DNA from: Agrobacterium tumefaciens
GTDB lineage: Bacteria > Pseudomonadota > Alphaproteobacteria > Rhizobiales > Rhizobiaceae
Direction: 5' to 3'
DNA length: 64,000 bases
Assembly (NCBI RefSeq): GCF_013337285.1
Contig: NZ_SUPW01000006.1
Location: 186,001-250,000 of the forward strand
Below, piece after piece: positions 54,763-62,341 of this stretch (its first letter is position 1; each line of letters starts with the position of its first letter). The notes under the pieces were generated by a model, which worked only from the letters and a program-made list of their open reading frames with translations, made no database searches and was not told the origin of the DNA. The position numbers and the translations under genes were made by a program.

Positions 54763-56285
54763 GGCCGTTCTCCAAGGCCGAGATCACGCCACATCAGATC
54801 GACTTTCGCGATCACGTCAGGCGTCATGGACAGCACGCGGCCCCATTCGCGCTCCGTCTCCGGCGAAAGCTTGCGGGTGGCGTCCAGCCCCATCTTGCCG
54901 CCGAGGCCGGCTTTCGGCGAGGCGAAGTCGAGATAATCGATCGGCGTATCGTCGATGATCGTCGTATCGCGCGAGGCGTCGAAACGGGTGGAGAGCGCCC
55001 AGATGACATCCGCCCAGCTGCGCACATCAATGTCTGGATCGACCAGAATGATGAGCTTCACATAGCTGAACTGCGGCAACATCGACCACAGGCCCATCAT
55101 CACCCGTTTTGCCTGCCCCGGATAACGTTTGTCGATAGAGGCGACCATGACGCGATAGGAACAGGCCTCGGGTGGCATCCACAGATCGACGATTTCCGCA
55201 AACTGTCTTTTGACGAGCGGCAGGAAAATCTCGAGCATGGCTTCCCCTAGAACCGAGGGTTCATCCGGCGGCCGGCCGGTATAGGTGGAAAGATAGATCG
55301 GATCGCGGCGCATGGTGATCGCCGACAGCGTCATGACCGGGAAAGGCTCGACGGAATTATAATAGCCGGTGTGGTCGCCATAGGGGCCTTCCATTGCCGT
55401 TTCCGTGGCCGAAACAGTACCTTCCAGCACAATCTCAGCGTTGGCTGGTACCGGCATCGGCACCGTCAAAGCTTTCGCGATGCGACTTTTCGAGCCGCGC
55501 AGCAGGCCAGAAAAACCAAGCTCGCTGATATGTTCGGGAAGCGGCATGACGGCGGACAGAATGGTGGCGGGATCAGTGCCGATGGCGACGGTTACGGGCA
55601 TATCCAGCCCGCGCGCCTGCCACAGCCGGTGGTGATGCGCGCCGCCGCGATGCGCCAGCCAGCGCATGATCACCCTGTCCGGCCCCAGCACCTGCATGCG
55701 ATAGATGCCGACATTGATATCGTCGGGATCATCGGGCGAACGGGTGATGACCAGCGGCCATGTGATGAGCGGGGCCGGCTCGCCCGGCCAACACCATTGC
55801 ACCGGCAGGCGGGCAAGATCGACCACATCACCCGTCAGTATCTTTTCCTGCACCGGCGCGCGCGAGACGTTGCTTGGCCGCATGGACAGTGCGGCCTTCA
55901 GCAAAGGCAGTTTACCCCATACCTCGGCCATGGATTTCGGCGGTTGTGGCTCGCGCAATTCGGCGAGCATTTTCCCAAGCGCCGGCAGCCCGCCGGTCTC
56001 AAGCCCGAGCCCCCATTCGATGCGCTGCCGCGTGCCGAAGAGATTGGCAAGCAGCGGCATGTCCCGCACCTTGCCCTCATGGTCAACGGGTTGCTCGAAA
56101 AGCAGGGCCGGCCCACCATCGGCGAGCACACGGCGGTGGATTTCGGTGATTTCGTGCACCAGCGAAACCGGCTGGCGGATTCGCCGCAGCTGCCCGCGTT
56201 CTTCCAGCAACCGGACGAAACCGCGCAGATCGGCGGCGCGGGCAGGTTTCGCTTCTGTCTTTTTATCTGTCGGTTCGTCTCTCAT
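54759..56285 (-). CDS. ubiD: UbiD-family decarboxylase
   Basis: The 508-residue protein has the UbiD hallmarks: NVGIYRMQVLGPDRVIMRWLAHRGGAHHH, TAMEGPYGDHTGYYNSVEPFPVM (with the Glu of the prenyl-FMN site region) and IILVDPDIDVRSWADVIWALSTRFD. With UbiX overlapping it, the role as 3-polyprenyl-4-hydroxybenzoate decarboxylase is likely. Start sites upstream (56315) are in frame but 56285 is best spaced after AGGCGG. It lies next to the oxygen-independent ubiTUV set. Confidence 0.92.
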   Translation of the reverse strand: MRDEPTDKKTEAKPARAADLRGFVRLLEERGQLRRIRQPVSLVHEITEIHRRVLADGGPALLFEQPVDHEGKVRDMPLLANLFGTRQRIEWGLGLETGGLPALGKMLAELREPQPPKSMAEVWGKLPLLKAALSMRPSNVSRAPVQEKILTGDVVDLARLPVQWCWPGEPAPLITWPLVITRSPDDPDDINVGIYRMQVLGPDRVIMRWLAHRGGAHHHRLWQARGLDMPVTVAIGTDPATILSAVMPLPEHISELGFSGLLRGSKSRIAKALTVPMPVPANAEIVLEGTVSATETAMEGPYGDHTGYYNSVEPFPVMTLSAITMRRDPIYLSTYTGRPPDEPSVLGEAMLEIFLPLVKRQFAEIVDLWMPPEACSYRVMVASIDKRYPGQAKRVMMGLWSMLPQFSYVKLIILVDPDIDVRSWADVIWALSTRFDASRDTTIIDDTPIDYLDFASPKAGLGGKMGLDATRKLSPETEREWGRVLSMTPDVIAKVDLMWRDLGLGERP

Positions 56286-56341
56286 GCCGCCTGTTTGCCG
56301 GCGGCGATGCGACATGTCCTTGCGCTGCCGCAAATGCGGCT

Positions 56342-56692
56342 TCAGTGCGAACGAAGATAGTCGGCGAGAACGAGGGCGTGGTTGTGTTCGGTATCATGGG
56401 CGGCATAAAGCAGCGTGACGCGGCCCTTCGCCATCAGCTCCTTCATGCGCCCCACGGCATCGGGATTGGCGTCCAACTCCTCATGATAGTGCCGGGTGAA
56501 TTCCGCAAAACGCGACGGCATATGCGAGAAATTCTTGCGCAATTCGTTGCTGGGCGCGATTTCCTTCATCCACAGCGAAAGCTGTGCGGTTTCCTTGCGC
56601 ATGCCGCGCGGCCACAGCCGGTCCACCAGAATGCGTGCGCCGTCATCATCGCTGGCGGCATCGTAAATCCGTTTGATCCTTATATCGGACAT
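56342..56692 (-). CDS. DUF488-family protein
   Basis: The 116-residue protein has the DUF488 motifs IKRIYDAASDDDGARILVDRLWPRGMRKE, LSLWMKEIAPSNELRKNF and VTLLYAAHDTEHNHALVLADYL. Function unknown; the fold is predicted to be enzyme-like. It lies 56 bases upstream of ubiD in the same direction, so it may be the first gene of a DUF488-ubiD-ubiX unit. A TATAAA (minus strand, 56729-56724) lies 22-36 bases before the ATG, about 47 bases from the ubiT NnrR-type box. Confidence 0.85.
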   Translation of the reverse strand: MSDIRIKRIYDAASDDDGARILVDRLWPRGMRKETAQLSLWMKEIAPSNELRKNFSHMPSRFAEFTRHYHEELDANPDAVGRMKELMAKGRVTLLYAAHDTEHNHALVLADYLRSH

Positions 56693-56768
56693 GGGCGGCC
56701 TCCTTCGCTTCGCAAGTGAGTGATTTATAGCGGCTTTTGTGAAACTGCACCCGAAAATCTCCCTGTCT

Positions 56769-56782
56769 TTGCGTTCGCTCAA
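56769..56782 (+). promoter_or_regulatory. NnrR-type box of the ubiTUV operon
   Basis: TTGCGTTCGCTCAA (TTG-N8-CAA) is centred 29.5 bases before TAGGTT (56805-56810). The start would be near 56817, with a 25-base leader carrying AGGA before the ubiT ATG. Geometry and sequence match the nor promoters in this window. Confidence 0.75.
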
Positions 56783-56841
56783 ACCGGTGCTGGCGCGCTG
56801 CGGTTAGGTTCCTGCCCGCAACTGACCTGACAGGACCATCT

Positions 56842-57357
56842 ATGAGACCGTTTCCCGCCGCCATCGCCCGCCCCATGAATTTTCTGCCCCTTGCCGTGGT
56901 GCAGCGAGCGACGGCGGCGATGCTGGCGCAGATCATGAAACGACATCCCGATCTGTTCGGTCGGCTGGGAGAACATTGCAACAAGCGTTTTACCTTTCTT
57001 CCCGTCGATCTGCCCTTCGCCTTCATGGTGGAACCGGCGCGTCCCGCCATCACCGTCAGCCGCAAGGGCCGCCTGCCGAAGGCGGATGCGGCGGTCGAGG
57101 GGCCACTTTTCATGCTGCTTGCGCTGATGGAGGGGCGGCAGGATGCCGATGCGCTGTTTTTCTCGCGTGATCTGAGTGTGACCGGCGACATGGAGGCGAC
57201 GCTGGCGCTGCGCAATGCGCTCGATGACAGCGGCATCGACCTGCCGCGTGATCTCGGTTCATTTGCCGGACCCTTTGCGCCGGTGGTAACGGGCCTCGCG
57301 AACCGCTTGCGTGGCCATGTTCTATCCGAAACGCGGGGAGGTGAGGCATGGAACTGA
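56842..57357 (+). CDS. ubiT: UbiT, SCP2-domain protein of oxygen-independent ubiquinone synthesis
   Basis: The 171-residue protein has an SCP2 sterol-carrier-like domain (ITVSRKGRLPKADAAVEGPLFMLLALMEGRQDADALFFSRDLSVTGDMEATLALRNALD). UbiT is the lipid-binding counterpart of UbiJ in the anaerobic pathway. AGGA lies before the ATG. It overlaps ubiU by ten bases. Confidence 0.92.
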   Translation: MRPFPAAIARPMNFLPLAVVQRATAAMLAQIMKRHPDLFGRLGEHCNKRFTFLPVDLPFAFMVEPARPAITVSRKGRLPKADAAVEGPLFMLLALMEGRQDADALFFSRDLSVTGDMEATLALRNALDDSGIDLPRDLGSFAGPFAPVVTGLANRLRGHVLSETRGGEAWN

Positions 57358-58325
57358 TCTGTCCGGCGGGAACGCCCGCCGCGTTCCGCGAGGCCGTGGA
57401 TGCCGGCGCAGACGCGGTCTATTGCGGGTTTCGCGATGAGACCAATGCTCGCAATTTCCCCGGCCTCAATTTCTCCCGCGAAGAGCTTGCCCAAGCCATC
57501 GCTTACGCGAAGAAACGCGGCGTGCAGACCTTCGTGGCGCTCAACACCTTCATGCGTGCTGGCAATGAGGATATCTGGTATCGCGGCGCGGCCGATGCCG
57601 TGAAGGCGGGAGCGGATGCGTTGATCCTTGCCGATTTCGGCCTGATGGCGCATGTGGCGGAACACCATCCGCAACAGCGCATACACGTCTCCGTGCAGGC
57701 TTCTGCCTCCAATGCCGATGCGGTGAATTTTCTCGTCGATGCCTTCGGCGCAAAACGCGTGGTGCTGCCGCGCACGCTGACGATTGCCGACATCGCCCGG
57801 CTGGCGCGGCAAATCCGCTGCGAGATCGAAATCTTCGTGTTTGGCGGCCTCTGCGTCATGGCGGAGGGACGGTGTTCGCTGTCCTCCTATGCCACAGGCA
57901 AATCACCCAACATGAACGGCGTCTGCTCGCCGGCAAGCCATGTGCGTTACCGGCAGGATGGGCAGGAGCTGGTATCGGAACTCGGCGATTACACCATCAA
58001 CCGCTTTCCGGCCGGAGAGGCGGCGGGTTACCCAACGCTGTGCAAGGGGCGTTTCGAGATTGCCGACGACAAGTCCTATGCCTTCGAGGACCCGGTATCG
58101 CTTGACGTGATGGACCAGATCGATGCCTTGCGCGACGCGGGTGTGAGCGCGCTGAAGATCGAGGGCCGCCAGCGCGGCAAGGCCTATGTGGCGGAGGTGG
58201 TGTCCACCCTGCATCGCGCGCTGGCCGCCAGCGCCGAAGAGCGGGGACGGCTGCTCTCACGCTTGCGGCTCTTAAGCGAAGGCCAGCGCACAACTGTCGG
58301 TGCTTACGAGAAACGCTGGAGGTGA
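57348..58325 (+). CDS. ubiU: UbiU, iron-sulfur U32 protein for anaerobic ubiquinone hydroxylation
   Basis: The 325-residue protein belongs to peptidase family U32. Cys169, Cys176, Cys193 and Cys232 are placed exactly as the 4Fe-4S ligands of E. coli UbiU, as I remember them. With UbiV it forms the complex that hydroxylates ubiquinone precursors without oxygen. GGAGG precedes the ATG at 57348, which overlaps ubiT. Confidence 0.95.
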   Translation: MELICPAGTPAAFREAVDAGADAVYCGFRDETNARNFPGLNFSREELAQAIAYAKKRGVQTFVALNTFMRAGNEDIWYRGAADAVKAGADALILADFGLMAHVAEHHPQQRIHVSVQASASNADAVNFLVDAFGAKRVVLPRTLTIADIARLARQIRCEIEIFVFGGLCVMAEGRCSLSSYATGKSPNMNGVCSPASHVRYRQDGQELVSELGDYTINRFPAGEAAGYPTLCKGRFEIADDKSYAFEDPVSLDVMDQIDALRDAGVSALKIEGRQRGKAYVAEVVSTLHRALAASAEERGRLLSRLRLLSEGQRTTVGAYEKRWR

Positions 58326-58330
58326 TGGCG

Positions 58331-59269
58331 ATGGCAAAAACCGCAAAGGCCACATTGGCGCTCGGCCCGGTCCTTTATCTCTGGCAGGGCGAGAAATGGC
58401 GCGATTTCTATTTCCGCATCGCCGATGAGGCTCCTGTCAGCCATGTCTATCTCGGCGAAACCGTCTGTTCCAAACGGTTTCATTTCACCGAGGCGCATCT
58501 GGCCGAGGTGATCGAGCGGCTGGAGAGTGCCGGAAAACAGGTGATCCTCTCGACGCTTTCACTGGTGACTCTGGAGCGGGAAAGCCGCCAGCTGCGAGGC
58601 TTGATCGCCGACAGTCCCTATCCCGTCGAGGTAAACGACCTTTCGGCGCTCGGCCTGTTGCACGGCACGCCGCATGTCGTCGGGCCAATGGTGAATGTCT
58701 ACAATGCCGCCACCGCGCGGCTGCTCGCCTCGCGTGGGGTGACCGCCATCTGCCTGCCGCCGGAGCTGCCGGTAAACTCGGTGGAGCGTATCGTGGCGGA
58801 GACACCGGATGTTGAATTCGAGATTTTTGCTTTCGGCCGCCTGCCGCTCGCCATTTCGGCGCGCTGCGCCCATGCCCGCGCCAAGGGCAATATCAAGGAT
58901 AATTGCCAGTTCGTCTGCGGTGACGATCCGGACGGACTACCTGTCCGCACCCTCGACCGGCAGTCGTTTCTGGCGCTGAACGGCGTGCAGACGGTGTCGC
59001 ACACCTGCCAGTCGCTGCTTGGAGAGTTGCAGGATTTGGCGGCCACCGGGATCGCCCGCTTCCGGCTGTCGCCGCAGGATTGCGACATGGTGGCCGTGGC
59101 GCAGATCCACGACGATGTTCTCGCCGGCAGGGTGGATGTGGAAAACGGTCTCCACCTTCTGCGAAAAGCCTATCCCGACGTGCCTTTTTCCAATGGTTTT
59201 CACCACGGGCAGGAAGGGGCGGCCTGGATCGCCCGTGCCCGCAACACGGCGCATGGAGCGAACCTATGA
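58331..59269 (+). CDS. ubiV: UbiV, iron-sulfur U32 partner of UbiU
   Basis: The 312-residue U32 protein has Cys46, Cys179, Cys192 and Cys196; the last three keep the spacing x12, x3 of the E. coli UbiV cluster. I chose the ATG at 58331 because GGAGG is eight bases upstream, over GTG 58322 and ATG 58325, which overlap the ubiU stop and lie too close. The next gene overlaps its stop by four bases. Confidence 0.94.
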   Translation: MAKTAKATLALGPVLYLWQGEKWRDFYFRIADEAPVSHVYLGETVCSKRFHFTEAHLAEVIERLESAGKQVILSTLSLVTLERESRQLRGLIADSPYPVEVNDLSALGLLHGTPHVVGPMVNVYNAATARLLASRGVTAICLPPELPVNSVERIVAETPDVEFEIFAFGRLPLAISARCAHARAKGNIKDNCQFVCGDDPDGLPVRTLDRQSFLALNGVQTVSHTCQSLLGELQDLAATGIARFRLSPQDCDMVAVAQIHDDVLAGRVDVENGLHLLRKAYPDVPFSNGFHHGQEGAAWIARARNTAHGANL

Positions 59270-59643
59270 TGATGAGCGGACAAAACCAGCAAGCGGCCGT
59301 AGCACCGGGCGGGGCGGATATTGCGGCGGCGATCCATCTGGTGCGCAATGTCGTTTTGCAGAGCGCACTCGATTGCGGTTGCCGCGACAAGGTGCATGAG
59401 GCCCTGCGCGAACTTGAGGATTTTGAGCGCCAGCGCAATATCGTCAAGCTTCTGGCCGCCGCCCGCGAGGAGCGGCGCAAGATCGGGCTTCTGACTGAGA
59501 TGCTGGCGGATTTTGCCGAGGACGATACGGTCGATGAAGGCGTCCTCGAAACGGCGAGCCTGATGTTTCTCGACATCGCCGCCGCCGCTCAGGAAGGATC
59601 GCGAATTCTGCGCGACGCCCTGTCTCTCAGGACAGGCGAATAG
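59266..59643 (+). CDS. Small helical protein of unknown function, fourth gene of the ubiTUV operon
   Basis: The 125-residue protein starts MMMSGQ and overlaps the ubiV stop by four bases, so it is translated with it. It is predicted mostly helical and charged (HEALRELEDFERQRNIVKLLAAAREERRKIGLLTEMLADFAEDD), with a CGC pair near residue 38, and has no signal peptide or membrane segment. I do not recognise the family. GGAG is seven bases before the first of three tandem ATGs. Its place suggests a role with UbiTUV or in denitrification. Confidence 0.75.
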   Translation: MMMSGQNQQAAVAPGGADIAAAIHLVRNVVLQSALDCGCRDKVHEALRELEDFERQRNIVKLLAAAREERRKIGLLTEMLADFAEDDTVDEGVLETASLMFLDIAAAAQEGSRILRDALSLRTGE

Positions 59644-59662
59644 GCCTGCTTTCCGGCGCTGT

Positions 59663-59676
59663 TTGATCCTGCGCAA
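59663..59676 (+). promoter_or_regulatory. Possible NnrR/FNR-type box upstream of the ABC/nnrS-like operon
   Basis: TTGATCCTGCGCAA has one FNR-like half (TTGAT) and one NnrR-like half (CGCAA). No good -10 hexamer lies at the expected distance (TCACTT at 59698), so the call is weak. The rest of the 150-base gap shows nothing else clear. Confidence 0.4.
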
Positions 59677-59793
59677 AGAGCGACCGCTTGCAAAATGTCA
59701 CTTCCAGATGGGTGACGCGCCTGTGGCCGAAGATCGACCCGAGTGGGCGTCACACGCATCACGGCGCGTTCGGCGCGAACAAGGATCAGGACC

Positions 59794-60777
59794 ATGGCTC
59801 ATCTCACCCGTCGTCAGGCGCTTTCGGCCTTTTCGGGATTGACGGTGGCGACACTTGCCGCGCCGCATCTTCTGAAGGCGGAAACGCCACTCACCTTCTA
59901 TGGCCCTCCTGCCGCGCCCTCAGCCGTGCTGGCCCATGCCGTAAAAGGCGGGTTCCTGAAGGATGTCGCACCTGGGGCCGTCTTCAAGGCCTGGAAAACG
60001 CCGGATGAAATGCGCGCCGCTGTCGCCTCCGGCTCCATGGGGGCGGTAGTGATGCCGAGTTATGGGGCCGCCAATCTCCATAATCGCGGCCTTGGCCTGG
60101 GGCTTCTAAACGTGCTGACCACCGGTCTGCTTTACGTCGTGTCGAAGGACGAGACGCTGACCTCGCTGGAAAGCCTTTCCGGCAAGACGCTGGCTTTGCC
60201 TTTCAAGAACGATATGCCCGATTTCGTGCTGCGCCGCCTTGTTGCCGAGAACGGCTTGAAGCCCGGCGATATCACGCTGGAATATGCGGCTTCGCCACCG
60301 GAAGCCGTGCAATTGCTGCTGACGGGCCGGGTGGACGCGGCCCTGCTCAGTGAACCGGCTGCGACCGCTGTGTTGATCAAGGCAAAGTCGTTTTTCATGA
60401 CCGTTCACCGCACCATCGATATCCAGCAAGAATGGGCAAGGGTGGCGGGCAAGCCGGAAATCCCGCAGGCGGGTCTCGCCCTGACGTCGCAGGTTCAGCA
60501 AAAGCTCGGCAAGGCGGGTATAGAGGCTTTGCAGGCGGGCATGGAAACGGCACTTGCCAGTGCCGCCGCTGACCCGCAAACGGCGGCCGCCGGCGCGGCC
60601 GATGCCCTAGGTTTCCCACCGGAAATCATCGCCGCTTCCTTCCCGACAAGCCATTTGTCGGCGCTGAAGGCGAGCGCTGCGCGCGCCGATCTCGAGGCAT
60701 TTTACGACGAGCTCGCCAAGGCCGACCCGGCAATCATCGGGGGGCGGCGGCCGGATGACGGCTTTTATCTGGTGTAG
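59794..60777 (+). CDS. Tat-exported ABC substrate-binding protein (NMT1/SsuA-like)
   Basis: The 327-residue protein has a twin-arginine signal (HLTRRQALSAFSGLTVATLAAPHLLKAE) and the fold of nitrate/sulfonate/thiamine-precursor-type binding proteins (MGAVVMPSYGAANLHNRGLGLGLLNVLTTGLLYVVSKDETLTSLESLSGKTLALPFKNDMPDFVLRRL). Tat export suggests that it folds, possibly with a cofactor, before export; this is inference. It is followed after five bases by the permease gene, without the hairpin seen after other binding-protein genes here. The ligand is unknown. Confidence 0.85.
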   Translation: MAHLTRRQALSAFSGLTVATLAAPHLLKAETPLTFYGPPAAPSAVLAHAVKGGFLKDVAPGAVFKAWKTPDEMRAAVASGSMGAVVMPSYGAANLHNRGLGLGLLNVLTTGLLYVVSKDETLTSLESLSGKTLALPFKNDMPDFVLRRLVAENGLKPGDITLEYAASPPEAVQLLLTGRVDAALLSEPAATAVLIKAKSFFMTVHRTIDIQQEWARVAGKPEIPQAGLALTSQVQQKLGKAGIEALQAGMETALASAAADPQTAAAGAADALGFPPEIIAASFPTSHLSALKASAARADLEAFYDELAKADPAIIGGRRPDDGFYLV

Positions 60778-60782
60778 CAGGC

Positions 60783-61592
60783 ATGAACCGCATTCTTGAA
60801 AGTCTTGGCTGGACCGGCCGCTATCTCTGGGCGGGCTGGGCCGGGCTTTCCGGCATTTTCTGTTTTCTCGCCGCCTGGCAGGCGGGGCATGAGATTTACG
60901 GCTCCTTCATCCTGCCCTCGCCGGGTGAGACTTTCGCGGCAATCGGGCTTCTGGCGGCGCGGCCGGATTTCTTCGCCATCCTGTCGCAGAGCGCCATCAG
61001 GGCATTGACCGGTTTTGCCATCGCTGCCGGCATCGGCACGGTGGCGGGTGTGGCGGCGGGCTACTCATTTGCTGCCATGCGGCTGATGAAGCCTGTTGTC
61101 ACCGTCCTGCTCGGCGTGCCGCCCATCGGCTGGATTGTGCTGGCGCTCATCTGGTTCGGTTCGTCGGGTGGCACGGCCGTCATGACCGTTGTCATCGCCT
61201 CGGCCCCCGTTTCCTTCGCAGGGGCGCTGGAAGGGGTGGCCAAGCGGGACCGTCAGCTGGAGGTGATGGCGCAGGCGTTTGGCGCTCCGTGGTTTTACCG
61301 GCTGCGCACCGTCACCATGCCGCATGTGCTTTCCTATCTCTTCCCGGCATGGACGACCACGGCCGGAAGCGCCTGGAAAGTGACCGTCATGGCCGAGCTT
61401 CTGTCGAATTCCGGCGGCATCGGCGGTGAACTGGCAACAGCACGGGCGCTGTTCGATATCGCGCAGGTCAGCGCCTGGCTCACCATCACCGTCGCGCTGG
61501 CGCTCATCACCGATTACGGCCTGCTGCATCTGCTGCGCGAAGCGCTGGAACGCTGGCGTGCCGCCGGATTGCCATGGGGTGTCAAACGATGA
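60783..61592 (+). CDS. ABC importer permease (SsuC/TauC/NrtB type)
   Basis: The 269-residue inner-membrane protein has six hydrophobic segments and the EAA-like loop VMAQAFGAPWFYRLRTVTMPHVLSYLFPAWTTTAGSAWKVTVMAELLSNSGGIGGEL, typical of the taurine/nitrate/sulfonate class. Its stop overlaps the ATPase start by four bases. Confidence 0.88.
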   Translation: MNRILESLGWTGRYLWAGWAGLSGIFCFLAAWQAGHEIYGSFILPSPGETFAAIGLLAARPDFFAILSQSAIRALTGFAIAAGIGTVAGVAAGYSFAAMRLMKPVVTVLLGVPPIGWIVLALIWFGSSGGTAVMTVVIASAPVSFAGALEGVAKRDRQLEVMAQAFGAPWFYRLRTVTMPHVLSYLFPAWTTTAGSAWKVTVMAELLSNSGGIGGELATARALFDIAQVSAWLTITVALALITDYGLLHLLREALERWRAAGLPWGVKR

Positions 61593-62341
61593 GCGACCAT
61601 TCCGTCTTGAGTTTCGAGCATGTCGGCCACGCCTTTCTCGGCCGCAGCCTGTTCGAGAATTTCGATCTCCGTATAGCGCCCGGTGAAACAGTCGCCCTGC
61701 TTGGTCCCTCCGGCAGCGGCAAGACAACGATTTTGCAGATCGCGGCCGGCATCATCGATCCCGTTCGCGGCCGTGTGCGGCGCAATTACCACCGGCAGGG
61801 TCTTGTGTTTCAGGAGCCGCGGTTGCTGCCATGGATGACGTTGATCGACAATATCGCCTATGGTCTCGCTGCGGCGGGTATGCCGAAACGGCAACGGCGG
61901 GAGACCGCCGGGCAGTTTGCCCTGGAAGTTGGTCTGGAGGAGACGGATTTTCACAAATATCCGGTCGAGCTTTCCGGCGGCATGCGCCAGCGTGCCGGGG
62001 TGGCGCGGGCGCTCGCGGTGGAGCCGGACATGCTGTTTCTGGACGAACCCTTCAGTGCCGTTGATGTCGGCCTGCGCCGGCATTTGCAGGAACTTCTGGT
62101 GGATGCCGCTCGCAGGCGTGGTTTCTCCACGCTGCTCGTCACTCACGATCTTCATGAAGCGCTGCTGGTGGCCGACAGGCTGATCGTGCTCTCGGGTGTC
62201 GATGGCCGCGTTGTTGCCGCACATACTCCGGCCGGTTCGCCGGGGCGGCGCATGGCGCGCGCGGTGTTCGACGAAGTGGAATTCCTGTCCGAGAGCCCGG
62301 CTTTCGCCGAATTGTTTTCGGCAAAGGAGCGGATGCGATGA
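61589..62341 (+). CDS. ABC importer ATP-binding subunit (SsuB/TauB/NrtD type)
   Basis: The 250-residue ATPase has Walker A LLGPSGSGKTTIL, Q-loop VFQEPRLLPWM, signature LSGGMRQRAGVARA, Walker B MLFLDEPFSAVD and H-loop VTHDLHEAL. It overlaps the permease and the following NnrS-like gene by four bases each, so the NnrS-like protein is translated together with the transporter. Confidence 0.92.
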   Translation: MSDHSVLSFEHVGHAFLGRSLFENFDLRIAPGETVALLGPSGSGKTTILQIAAGIIDPVRGRVRRNYHRQGLVFQEPRLLPWMTLIDNIAYGLAAAGMPKRQRRETAGQFALEVGLEETDFHKYPVELSGGMRQRAGVARALAVEPDMLFLDEPFSAVDVGLRRHLQELLVDAARRRGFSTLLVTHDLHEALLVADRLIVLSGVDGRVVAAHTPAGSPGRRMARAVFDEVEFLSESPAFAELFSAKERMR

